A stretch of DNA of 64,000 bases from Cotesia glomerata. Its lineage: Eukaryota; Arthropoda; Insecta; Hymenoptera; Braconidae. Under the pieces are notes generated by a model, which was not told where the DNA came from, made no database searches, and saw only the letters and a list, made by a program, of their open reading frames with translations. Of the stretch, positions 43,350 to 53,627 are shown piece by piece. Both the position numbers and the translations under genes were made by a program. The stretch's first letter is position 1. Every line of letters starts with the position of its first letter. Location: assembly GCF_020080835.1 (NCBI RefSeq), contig NC_058160.1:14695506-14759505 (forward strand), in the 5' to 3' direction.

Positions 43350-46300
43350 CTAGCTGTTACCCGCCCGCTCCGCTGGGCACTTCATAGAATTGTATTTTTA
43401 GAGATCTAGACTTGAAATTTAATGGAAGTATTGTTGTGATTTGTGCAGATTTCAAATTTCATCAGATTGGCCCGTACCTTTTATCCCTGTGATTATTCTA
43501 GCTAATATTCATTGTAAATTTTAATGTGCAATCACTATGACATTCCAGTGGTTTTTTTCCAAAAATGAATAATGACTGAAACGAAGAAAAAAATTTGAAA
43601 TGATCATTGAAAGTTTCAGTTAAAGTAATTGAGCGTCTCATAAGTGAAATTGAAATTTGGCTAGCTTAAAGCGTGACGAATTTTGCCGTTAATTTAAATT
43701 TCCTCCGTGACATCAATTTTTCATAGAAACTTATTTGTACATGTTTTTAACGAATTCTTTTAGAATAAATAGCCAAATTCCTTTTTCACATCTCAAGTGC
43801 TTAGAAAATGCATTCATTTCAATCTGTTACGTTCCCGTGATCCGGTAATAAGAACAATTCATGGGTTATGTGATCAGCAAAAATAAAATGTATGTAAAAT
43901 TCTTAGCCCGTTGAGTGAATAGCTACATTTTAAGTTAAATTTTGGAAACCTTACAATGACTTTTTTTGCCGCTGCCAAAGAGACGATTGTTGTGAGAAAA
44001 TATAATTATTAAAAAAGGAAAATATTTAAATCCGTTGGCCTTGGAGGCCATTCCCGTAAGTTCCTGTTTCTCTTGAGATTCTATCAAATTCTATATCTGT
44101 AGGAACTGTATTTGAAAAGTATAAATTTTTTGACAATTATCACTCCCACACTCTTATATGGGAGAGAAATTTCATAAGATCCTATTCGAGAAAATTTCTA
44201 CATTATAAACAAAAGGTTTCAACAAAACTTCAAGTCCATAGAAACTTTTGTTTTGAAATGAGAGATTTTCATTGTTAACACCCCCGCAATCCCTTGTAGG
44301 GTTAGAATTCGAGAAAATCCATTCTTAGCTGAACTTGACATCATACACAAAGATTCTCACCAAATTTAGAGTCTGTAGAAGTTACAGTTTGGAAATTAAA
44401 ATTTTAGATTTTAGCACCCATCCCCGCAATTCCTATCGGAAATAGTCTTTATTGAAGTTCATTGTGAGATGATCTCTACATGAGAAATAAAAGATTTTGA
44501 CCAAATTTAGAGTTTTTAGAAGCTATATTTTGGAAATTAAGATTTTTTATTGTTAACACCCACCCCTGCGATCCTTATTGGAGGTAATTCGTTGTAAAGT
44601 CCATTCTTAAATAATTTCTATATTATATGTAGAATAGAGTGGTCCAAAAAAAAATAGTTTTTTGCCTATCATCTTAAAAGCTTCTCTAAGGTATAAAAAA
44701 AAATTCTCTCCAAAGCGCAGCTTGATATCTCAATTCTTCATGAAGCTCAATGAATTTTTATTTTCCCATTTAAATAATACGTAAAAAAATTTTATTTACG
44801 TTTTCATTCGGTAAAACTATGAAATACATTTTTTTTTGTATTTTTCGTCAATTATTCTTGTAGGAAATTTAATTTTCTACAAAAAAGTACTGAGGTAGTT
44901 TCTTCGTAATCTTAACGAGTAAAAAGTTATTGAGCTTTAAATACTCGCACAAAAGAAAATTTAAACGAAGATAGTTTCAAAGCAACTTTTCGAAAAATTT
45001 TTTGGTAACTGTATGTAATGATTTCAAAATTTATCAAATTAGACTGTTTCTAATATAATTAACACGTGTCTTTAGATGAAGTATTAACTGTGAATTGTGA
45101 ATAATTTCTCTCATTACAATTTAGATATTTTTTCCTATGAGCAGTGATTTTTCAAAATTGAACTTGAATTTCATTACGGAATCTGAATCGAGGGCAAGCT
45201 AGTACTTCCGGATGTATACAGAAGTAAATTTTTTTATTTAAGAACATGTAGGACAGGGAGGACAGGTGAATATTTAAATTTTGAACATGATGCTGGGACA
45301 TTTTTTGACCGAATGAAAAATCATGAAACTTTGCAGGAGTACGTAAATAGAAGTCTTCGTGAATTGATTTTTTTATTTTTGAATTCAACGATTAAAAAAA
45401 AAAATGATAAATAAACAGGTAGAGTTCGTGCGTAAAACTGCCTAATCTCAGGAGTCATCACATATTTAAATAGACAAGCTTAACTATAAAGAAATTGCTA
45501 ATAAACTTACAACCAATATAATCTTTAAGACTGATTTAATTTTTTGGTTTTTTCTTATTTTAGTTTATATGACTTATAAGACATAATTATTAAAATGCAG
45601 CTAGGTTAGGGTAAAAAACTAATTGTCAACAAAAAATTTAATTTACTATATATCTTCATGTAGGCCGCAAGAGAGTGCTAAAAGTAAATTATCTAGTTAA
45701 AATTTTTTAAGCAGTGGTTAGAGTATTTACAAAGTCTGGTAATCTCCTTCAGTGCATTTTACATGTGGTTCAAATAAACAAACCGATATATTAAATTATC
45801 ATTTGTTGTCACTGGTCCAGACTGAATTACCGATATCAGACTGTATACCATGTTTTTAAGAAAAAAATATAAATTACATAATCAAATACTTTGAAACAGA
45901 AAATGTGATACAACATGGATTCTAAAATCATATCTGATTGAATTTTCTTTTATTGCGAGTATTTAAAGCTTAATAACTTTTTACTCGTTAAGATTACGAA
46001 AAAACTACTTCAGTACTTTTTTCTAGAGAATTAAATTTCCTAGAAGGATAATTGACGAAAAATACAAAAAAAAATTTTTTTCGTAGTTTTACCGGATGAA
46101 AACGTAAATAAAATTTTTTTACGTGTTATTTAAATGGGAAAATAACAATTCATTGAGCTTCATTAGGAATTGAGATATCAAGCTGCGCTTTGGAGAGAAT
46201 TTTTTTCATACCTAAGAAAAGTTTTTGAGACAGCAGCACTTGAAAAAAAAAATAAAAATGTTTTTTTTGGACCACTCTAATGTAGAAGACTCTTACTCAA

Positions 46301-47630
46301 TTTGGGGTCTGTAGGAGCTATAGCTTGGAAAATAAAAATTTTATTTGTTAACAACTACCCCCACAAACCCCTGTGAGGTAAACCATCGTGAAATTCGTTC
46401 GTATATTATTTCTACATCTCTTACAAAAAATTCTTACCCAATTTGGAATATATGGGAGCTGTAGTTTACAAACGGGAATTTTTTATTGTTAACGCCCCCG
46501 CAATTCTCTTTGAGGTAGAATATCGTAGAATTCGTTCATAAATTATTTTTCCATCACTTACAGAAAGTTCCTACAAAATTTGGAGTCTGTAAGAGCTACA
46601 ACTTTAAAATTCAAAATTTTCATTGTTTATACCCATCCCCGAAACCCCTATGGGGTGAGATATCGTAAAATCGTTTATAGATTATTTCTATATCTCTTAC
46701 AGAAGATTCCTACCAAATTTGGAGTCGATAGAAACTATAGTTTAAGAACGGGAATTTTTCATTGTTAACGCCATCGCAAACCCCTTTGGGGGAGGAATTT
46801 AATAAAATCCATTCTTAGCTGAACTTGACAGGAAAATTATACCGGAAGATTTCTACCAAATTTAGAGTCTATAAAAGTTACAGTTTGGAAATTGAAAATT
46901 CTAACACTCACCCCCGCAATCGCTATTGAAGTTAGAATTTATTGAAATCCTAATTTAGATCACTTCTACATCACACATAGAAGACTTTCACTGAATTTGG
47001 AGTCTGTAGGAGCTATAGCTCGGAAATTTAAAATTTTAATTGTTAACACCCACCCCCGAAATCCATATTTGGAGTAGGTTATCATTAAATATGCTCTTAG
47101 ATCATTTCTACCTCAAATATAGCAGATTCTTACCAAATTTAGAGCCTGTGGGAGCTTAAGCTTAGAAATTTAAAATTTTCATTGTTAGCATCCACCCCCG
47201 CAATCCATATTTGGAGGAGGTTGTTATAAAATCCACTATTAGATCATTTCTGGATCACATATAAATGATTCCTACCAAATTTGAAACCTATAGGAGCTAT
47301 AGTTTAGAAATTTTTTATTTTCATTGTTAACCCCTACCCCGCAATCTTTATTGGGGATGAATTATCATAAAATCCGCTCATAGATAATTTCTACATCACA
47401 TATAAGAGATTCCTACTAAATTTGGAGTAGATAGGAGCTATAGTTTAAAAATGGGAATTTTCCATTGTCAACGCCTCCGCAACCCCCCTTGTGGGTAGAA
47501 TTTCGTAAAATCCGTTCTTAGCTGACCTCTACTCGGCGAAAGGAATATTCCTACAAAATTTCAAATCTCTACGCCTTATGGTTCCAGAGATATCGTGATG
47601 AGTCAATATATAGGTGGGAATCTCATATCT
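43350..47630 (-). mobile_element. Non-autonomous Helitron 3, split by a hAT-type MITE
   Basis: CTAG at 43350-43353 with the hairpin GCCCGCTCCGCTGGGC; unique part to 44090 with CCGTTGGCCTTGGAGGCC; tandem units on both sides of a 1645-bp insertion (44635-46279). The 5' region ends GGTGGGAATCTCATATC near 47630, where a Helitron in the other direction starts. Confidence 0.75.
44635..46279. mobile_element. Non-autonomous hAT-type element with 8-bp target duplication
   Basis: Flanked by ATGTAGAA on both sides (44627-44634 and 46280-46287). Ends TAGAGTGGTCC and GGACCACTCTA fit the hAT terminal pattern, and an 8-bp duplication is the hAT signature. Inverted arms are about 330 bp (44635-44965 and 45945-46279). 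The middle (44966-45944) has no transposase; a 78-codon minus frame there is unremarkable. Confidence 0.85.
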
Positions 47631-47989
47631 TCTATATATATATAAGCGAAATACCACTCACTCATCACGAGATCTCCGAAACTATTCGCCCGATTGACTT
47701 GAAATTTAGCATAGTTACTCCATTCGTGATGTAGACGCTCACTAAGAACGGATTTTACGCAATTCCTAGCCAAAATGAATTTTTCGTCTACCATCACATA
47801 TGCCCTCCCCTCCCCTCCCTCTCATTCTTCTCCTCCCCTCCCGTGCCCTATAATCTTTCCCCTTCCCTATATCTCTCTCTTTTTTTGGGAGCGAAATATC
47901 ATTTTGACCCTCTAATCTAAGAAACCATCAGTGGCACCCGTAAATTATCGAACTCACCCCCCCTACAACCACCCACGCTAATCAACCTT

Positions 47990-48133
47990 TGCCATGGTTA
48001 CCATTGTCATGGTTATCGTTGCCATGGTTACCGTTGCTATGGTTACCGTTGCCGTGGTTACCGTTGCCATGGTTACCGTTACCATGGTTGCCGTTACCAT
48101 GGTTACCGTTATCATGGTTACCGTTGCTATAAT
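47990..48133. repeat. 15-bp minisatellite, (GCCATGGTTACCGTT)n
   Basis: About ten units with small changes (GCTATGG, ACCATGG, GTCATGG). Because the unit is 15 bp, frames stay open on both strands (MVTVAMV on +, GNHGNGNHGN on -), but these are by-products of the repeat. Confidence 0.9.
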
Positions 48134-48526
48134 AACTGTCAAAATGATTGATTTTAAATTTTATCGATTGACTGTTGGGACAGTAGGAATTCATAATCAT
48201 ACGTTTTTTAAGAAAGAATAGCTAAATCATTAATAACTGAAATAACTTATATGTATTGGAATAATCATGAAGGATGAACTCGATTATATCATAACACAGA
48301 TAAATTAAACATAAAAATTATCAAGTTGATATTGTTAAATGATTATACTGATTTTAATGATTAAAATTAAAATGGTAAATTGTGTCTGATGCGTCTTCTC
48401 TAAAATTTTACAATGATATCGTTAAATTATTATAAAAAACGGTCGATTTAAGATAATTTCTAATAAAATGAGTAATAATAAATATATTTTTTAATACCAC
48501 TTAATTTGTTATGAATTTATTAATAA

Positions 48527-48716
48527 CTAGCTGATACCCGCCCGCTTCGATAGGAATACAATAAATTTTTATGGTGTAACCTAGATGAAAAATATAAACA
48601 AAATGGTTAATTTCAAAAAGATAATGAATATAAATTTTGAATTAGAGAAAAGTGATTGTTTGTGATGACCGGTGTTAGCGAGTATTAAATATATGAGAAA
48701 AGTATTTTATTATTAA
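48527..48716 (-). repeat. Left arm of an inverted pair of Helitron 3' ends
   Basis: CTAGCTGATACCCGCCCGCTTCG on the + strand, then GTGTAACCTAGATG and ATGACCGGTGTTAGCGAG. The same sequence occurs inverted at 49125-49308. The arms are about 185 bp with few mismatches and enclose a SINE. Confidence 0.85.
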
Positions 48717-48754
48717 CATTTTTTAAAATTAAAAATTATTGACATTTTTAAAAT

Positions 48755-49005
48755 TAAATAATACTATGAAGCGGAAAAGAATAGGAGTTACGGATAATTA
48801 TTACGTGAATCGTTCCAACATTCACGTAACAGAATAATGGAGGAGGAAGAGATTGAGAAAGAAATAGGAAGGACCTTCTTAATAAGAGTTTACAGAATAT
48901 GCGAGAAAAATTCAGATAGCTCGGACAGGGATTCGAACCCAGAACCTTCCGGTGACATGTCGGCTACTCTACCATTTGACCTATCCGGTCTAGACTAAAT
49001 GTTTA
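48755..49005 (-). mobile_element. tRNA-derived SINE, copy 2
   Basis: The same family as 30165-30422, on the minus strand. The tRNA-like head is at 48990-48918 with B box GGTTCGAATCC and A box TAGGTCAAATGG, followed by the body TTTTTCTCGCATATTCTGTA ... TTACGTGAATGTTGG ... TTCACGTAATAATTATCC ... CCGCTTCATAG. It lies in the loop between the two Helitron ends. Confidence 0.8.
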
Positions 49006-49124
49006 GGATAACATTATTATAATGGGAACGCATCTCACTACACAGTACGTCATGGGTGATGCGGAAATCTGTCTAATGACAGATTTACTGACTAACTGAC
49101 CCATTGATTGATTGATTATTAATA

Positions 49125-49308
49125 ATAAAATACTTTTCTCATATATTTAATACTCGCTAACACCGGTTATCATAAACAATCACTTTTCTCTAATTCAAAA
49201 TTTATATTAATTATCTTTTTGAAATTAATCATTTTGTTTATATTTTTCATCTAGGTTACAACATAAAATTTTATTGTATGCCCAGCGAAGCGGGTGGGTA
49301 TCAGCTAG
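49125..49308 (+). repeat. Right arm of the inverted pair of Helitron 3' ends
   Basis: Inverted match of 48527-48716, ending GGGTGGGTATCAGCTAG. A hairpin can form from CCCAGCGAAGCGGG. Confidence 0.85.
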
Positions 49309-49499
49309 TATATATATATATAGATTTATTGGCACCAGATGTACAGCTTGTCTATCAAACTCTGATGCATCTTTCGCTTAAATCTACTTTTCTTACACTA
49401 ATTTTATAATTTATTGTTTTGTTTTAGTATTCCAACTTGATAGTTAATCTATATTTCAATCTATAACGCTAGTAAATACTTTCTTCGACTTTGGGTCGT

Positions 49500-50327
49500 T
49501 TCCTTAGTTTCAGTTTATCGCATATAGCAGATTCTTTTCAAATTTGGAGCTTCTAGGAGCTACAGCTCGAAAATTTAAAATTTTAATTGTTTAAACCCAC
49601 GCCCGCACCCCCCTGTGGGGAGGGATATCGTAAAATTCGTTTATAAATTATTTTTACATTACTTACAGAAAATTCATACAAAATTATGAGTCTGTCGGAG
49701 CCGTAGCTCGGAAATTTAAAATTTTCATTGTTAACGCCCACCCTCGCAATCCATATTGGGGGTAGGCTGTCATTAAATCCGCTCTTGAATCACTTCTACA
49801 TCCCATAGAACAGATTCTTAATAAATTTGGAGCCTATAGGAGCTACAGCTCGGAAATTTAAAATTTTCATTGTTAAGACCCACCCCCGCACTCCTCTGTG
49901 GAGTGGGATATCGTAAAATTCGTTCATAAATTATTTTTACATCACTTACACTAAATTCATACAAAATTAGGAGTCTGTAGGAGCTAGAAGTCGGAAATTT
50001 TTAATTTTCATTGTTAACGTCCACCCCCGCAATCCATATTGGGAGTAGATTGTCGTAAAATCCGCTCTTAGATCATTTCTACATCACATATAGGAGATTC
50101 CTACCAAATTTGAAGTCGATAGGAGCTATAGGTTAAAAATGGGAATTTTCTATTGTTAACGCCCCCGTAACCCCCCTTGTGGGTGGAGTTTCGTAAAATC
50201 CGTTCTTAGCTGAACTCTACTCGGCGAAAGGAATATTCCTACCAAATTTCAAGTCGCTACGCCTTATGGTTCCAGAGATATCGTGATGAGTCAATATATA
50301 GGTGGGAATCTCTTATATATATATAGA
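49500..50327 (-). mobile_element. Non-autonomous Helitron, 5' part
   Basis: Five 155-bp units and the 5' terminal region (AGAGATATCGTGATGAGTCA, GGTGGGAATCTCTTATATAT) ending in TC on the minus strand at 50327-50326. Its 3' end is not present on the left side; 49309-49499 is unrelated AT-rich sequence. The outermost border agrees with the host A|T site. Confidence 0.7.
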
Positions 50328-50580
50328 TTATTCTGACTTTAGAATCATCACTGGGTGGCATTTTTTTGCGACTGCCCATGGCAAAGGTCTATGCGACGGG
50401 CTTGCAGGTTCAGTCAAACGACATGTTGCTAGAGCTTCATTAGAAATGGAAAATAAAAATCACGAATTTTACAGGCGTTGATTTTACTTTCATAACGAAT
50501 GACGATTATTTAGACAAAAAAAAATGTATTTGACGTACGATATTCCTCATCAAAAACGGTAAAGGGTACACAGACATTGC
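50328..50580 (+). pseudogene. Transposase-type gene, right part
   Basis: The frame resumes exactly where 38854 leaves off and reads ITGWHFFATAHGKGLCDGLAG, then SVKRHVARASLEMENKNH, the conserved WHFFAT-HGKGPCDG block of the same family. A stop follows near 50479. Joining 38854 to 50328 restores the reading phase across the split codon. Confidence 0.85.
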
Positions 50581-50691
50581 ACACTTTTACTGATAAGTGA
50601 TGAAATTGGATGAAATGCTTTTATTAAAACTGTATCAACATCTGGAAAAAGTTTAAAAATAGAAGTATTTTAATTATAATGATTTTACGAT

Positions 50692-51142
50692 TTATTTAAT
50701 TATGATTGAACAAAAAATATGCATATCGTGAAAACCATATATTTTGTGTAAAAAAATCTGATCGTTCAGAAAAAAAAGCAAATTGGGTGTACCTTGCACA
50801 GCTCACCAAGAAAATCAATTTTTCCACTTTCATTTGATTTTAAAGGGTCTTCTAATGTGTTTATGATAAAATGGATATTTTCATTTAAAAGCTGAGAATT
50901 TTTCCCACAAGATAAAATTTTTCGTGAATTTTATTAAAAATGTTTTCCTCATCAGAAAAATTAATAATAAAGTTAAAAAAAATTTTTTCTCAAAATTTCA
51001 TAAAATCATAACTCCAGAACCACTGCATATTAAGGGCTAAAACTTGTAAGAAATTTATTTCTTATTATTATTATTATTATAGAAAACACCTCCATAAATT
51101 TTAAACATAATCCGCGAGGGTCGCCCCGTAAAAATGTTCTTA
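50692..51142 (-). repeat. Right terminal inverted repeat
   Basis: Inverted partner of 37571-38018; ends AAAATGTTCTTA. It contains an added (ATT)n run near 51063. Confidence 0.9.
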
Positions 51143-51735
51143 GTATAGTATAGTATAGTATAGTATATATATAGTATAGTATAGTATATATATACTATCC
51201 GATTTGAGATAATTTCTACATTCTGCATTATAAAAGATTCCTACCCGATTTCGAGTCTGTAAAGGTTACAGTTTGTAAATGAAAATTTAATATTCTAATA
51301 CCCACCCCAGCAATCCTTAATAGCGGGGGTTATTGCAAAATCCGCTCTTACATCATTTCTGCATCACATATAGAATACTCTAGCTAAATTTGGAGCCTGA
51401 AGGAGCTATGGCTTAAAAATAAAAAATTTCCATTGTTAACACCCACCCCCACAACCCCCTGTAGGTCGAGCTATCGTAAAATTCGTTCATAGATAATTTT
51501 TACATCTCTTACAGAAGATTCCTACTGATTTTGGATTCTATAAGAGCTATAGTTCAAAAACGGGAATTTTTCATTGTTAACGCCCCCGCAATTCCTTTTG
51601 GGGGAAGAATTTCTTTAAATCCGTTGTTAGCTCACCTCTACATAGCAAAATTAATATTCTTACCAAGTTTTACATTTTTAAGTCCTATGGTTCCCGAAAT
51701 TTTGTGATGAGTGACTATATAGATGGGAATTCTTT
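51143..51735 (-). mobile_element. Helitron fragment outside the transposon, with (TATAG)n border
   Basis: A (TATAG)n tract (51143-51200) followed by three more 155-bp units (51200-51640) and a 5' region TTTTGTGATGAGTGACTATA ... GATGGGAATTCT. No CTAG end is visible on the left. Confidence 0.65.
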
Positions 51736-52570
51736 GATGATCCTCCGAGTGGGTGGGTAGGTAGGTGAAAGTGAGTGTGTGGGTGTGTGGAAGTGTGACT
51801 AGATTCTGAGCTGAATGTGAAAGAACATAATCCGTCTAAAATACCCCGTTGGAATCCATGAAAATAACAGAATCAAGAGAAAATGCTTGTCTTTTGTTTT
51901 TATTAGCGGGACAAATCTTAAAAAAAGCAAACAGCAATAAAAAAATGAAGGAACGTTGGAATTCCAAAAATAAATAATCATAAACCATCAATATTAATAT
52001 TAAGTCTTCGACTCAGGCTTGTAAAGATTTCACCTTAAAAAAACCCAGAAACTCTGATTTTTTTATTTTCAAATTTCCATAGCTCAGTGGCATTTCATAG
52101 CATCGCTTCGACCATGAACGGGTTTTTTTTCAGAATTGAATGTTTTACAAAATTGTCTTTTGCGGCCAAGCCGTAACTCGAACTGGCGAGGTAGTACAGG
52201 CCTCTAAACTTTATTTTTCCATGAAATTCGCGTTTTTTCAAATTTATCTCGTAAATGATAAAAGCTACACGGGGATCTGCGTCATTCTTAATTTACATAG
52301 TCTTCAGTATTTTTAAATGGGTTTGAAAACTTCATCAAAATATTATTAGCGATAAGAGAAGGAATTTTAATAATCTGCGTTTTTGCATGGATGTATTTCA
52401 TAACAGAAGTCTCTATTAAAAATTTAACGATCTATTCTTATTCTTATTTTCAGAACCCAAAGATCGTTTCACTTAGATATTATTAGGTAAACTTTCATAC
52501 ATCGGCTTCATATCTTTTAATTAATCTTCACTTAGAAGAGGATTTTCATAAGCAATCTATTTAAAGGTAG
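51736..52570. other. No gene recognised
   Basis: Mixed sequence with a GTGTGGGTGTGTGG tract near 51775 and a GC-richer phrase GCCAAGCCGTAACTCGAACTGG at 52165. No coding exon could be supported. Confidence 0.45.
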
Positions 52571-52574
52571 TTGA

Positions 52575-53065
52575 GCAACGTCGTCGACATTATATCCGCG
52601 ACACTATATCTGCGACACAATATCCTCAAGCCACAATATCTGACACGTTATATCCTCAACGGTTAACATTCACCCAAATTTAATATATAACATCATCTGT
52701 ACAGCGACAACTACAAATAAAAATACATCTTTTAAAGATAAATTACTACGTACCCATGTACAAGTATGCCACATTAGATTCATATACAACTTCATTCATT
52801 TTTTAACTGGGGGGCTTCCCCCAACCCCCACCGGTGCTTCGCCCTTGGAACCCATCTAAAAACATCATCAAAATCATCGTCAACATCAACATCAACATCG
52901 ACATCGTCATCAGCGTCATAACGTCACGGATATAGTATCGCGGATATAATGGCACGAAGATATTATGGCATGGATATAACGCCAAGGATTTTATGTCACG
53001 CGGATATAATGTCGCGGATATATTGTCGTGGATATAATGACCTCGGATTGTATGTCATGTTACCG
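52575..53065. repeat. Degenerate 'CGCGGATATAATGTC' repeats in two opposite blocks
   Basis: Block 1 (52585-52660) repeats ATATCCGCGACACTATATC-like units; block 2 (52915-53065) repeats the complement, GTCACGGATATAGT, GCGGATATAATG, about ten 15-19 bp units. Between them lie GGGGGCTTCCCCCAACCCCC and a CAT/CAA-rich run. It looks like a small inverted, internally repetitive element. The minus frame at 52985-52803 is not a gene. Confidence 0.6.
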
Positions 53066-53337
53066 TCTATCGTCTATTTGTTTCAGCCAGAGCAGCTAAA
53101 TCGATACGCTACAAAATTACCTTAAACTCCAAAAATTTTTTTGACTTTTGAGAAATCCTCTTAAAGACTTATTCTTAAATATCTTAACTTTAGAATACTC
53201 CAAAAAATCGATTTTCTGAAATTCTAGGCTATCATACCTTCTAAAGAAAAAGATCTAACGTTTTTTGTAAGTTAATATAATTGAATGATTTTCAATATGG
53301 TATAAATTAAAATTTTAAATGAGAAATATAAAAGTAT

Positions 53338-53505
53338 TGTAACGGGTGTTTATTCCGCTCATTGGCCCCTTAATTAATTTAATAAAATAAAACAATACCT
53401 AGCAAAAATGATTCCAAATTAACAAGGGCGCCACCAGGATTTTTCAACACGGTTGGAACCGCACGCATGTGGTTTTACCGTCACAGGGTAAATTACCCTG
53501 TTACA
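53338..53505. repeat. Solo mini-LTR (168 bp) with 4-bp target duplication
   Basis: Bounded by TGTAACGGGT and ACCCTGTTACA, flanked by GTAT at 53334-53337 and 53506-53509. TG...CA ends and a 4-bp duplication fit a gypsy-type LTR left by LTR-LTR recombination, though the length is small and a TRIM-like element is possible. It lies 122 bp upstream of the Shaker exon. Confidence 0.65.
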
Positions 53506-53607
53506 GTATAAAGCTATCTGTTTTTTAAGAATTGCAAATAAATTCATTAAAAAGAAGCCACATCATATTTCAAATATATATACTAAAATTTTTATATGTT
53601 TAACGTG

Positions 53608-53627
53608 AATAAATTTTTTGTTCATAG
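53608..53627 (+). promoter_or_regulatory. Splice acceptor of the Shaker exon
   Basis: T-rich tract and AG immediately before AGAGGATGAAGG. The exon border agrees with the conserved R-E-D-E junction between the T1 domain and S1. Confidence 0.85.

Larger units (their letters stand above)
47631..49308 (+). mobile_element. Helitron-like element 4, + orientation, with composite interior
   Basis: 5' TC at 47631 followed by TATATATATATAAGCG and ACTCACTCATCACGAGATCTC, the 5' region of the same family in the opposite direction. A 3' end with hairpin (GCCCAGCGAAGCGGGTGGG) and CTAG lies at 49305-49308, followed by T. Inside are a 15-bp tandem array, an inverted Helitron 3' end at 48527 and a SINE, so this may be two Helitrons, one nested. 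Confidence 0.55.
38855..50327 (-). mobile_element. Block of abutting non-autonomous Helitrons (11.5 kb)
   Basis: Helitron hallmarks: inserted between A (38854) and T (50328) without duplication; the minus-strand 3' end is CTAG (38858-38855), preceded by a hairpin (GCCCAGCGGAGCGGGC) about 12 nt away; the minus-strand 5' end is TC (50327-50326). Further CTAG ends and TC starts inside show several elements joined head to tail. No Rep/helicase frame is present. The bulk is a tandem unit of about 155 bp. Confidence 0.8.
37571..51142 (+). mobile_element. DNA transposon with 450-bp inverted repeats, expanded by nested Helitrons
   Basis: Left arm 37571-38018 and right arm 50692-51142 are inverted copies starting TAAGAACATTTTTACGGGGCGACCC. 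Inside are two halves of one transposase-type frame (38201-38854 and 50328-50580), split by 11.5 kb. Without that insert the element would be about 2.1 kb. No clear target duplication is seen at the outer borders. Confidence 0.85.

Noticed and set aside
47982..48200. A glycine/asparagine/histidine repeat protein
   Set aside because: It is the minus-strand reading of a 15-bp minisatellite inside a Helitron-like element.
39480..50300. CRISPR array, because of regular repeats with spacers
   Set aside because: The unit is about 155 bp and similar along its whole length, in a eukaryotic genome, with Helitron ends; there are no short repeats with unique spacers and no cas genes.
37571..51142. Polinton/Maverick, because of size and inverted repeats
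   Set aside because: No polymerase B, integrase, ATPase or capsid frames; the size is due to nested Helitrons.
52803..52985. 60-codon minus-strand frame (MTLMTMSMLMLM...)
   Set aside because: It reads a CAT/CAA simple repeat.
53596..53627. ATG at 53596 as the start of a Shaker isoform
   Set aside because: The bases up to 53627 form a T-rich acceptor ending in AG, and likeness to Shaker begins exactly at the RED residues after it.
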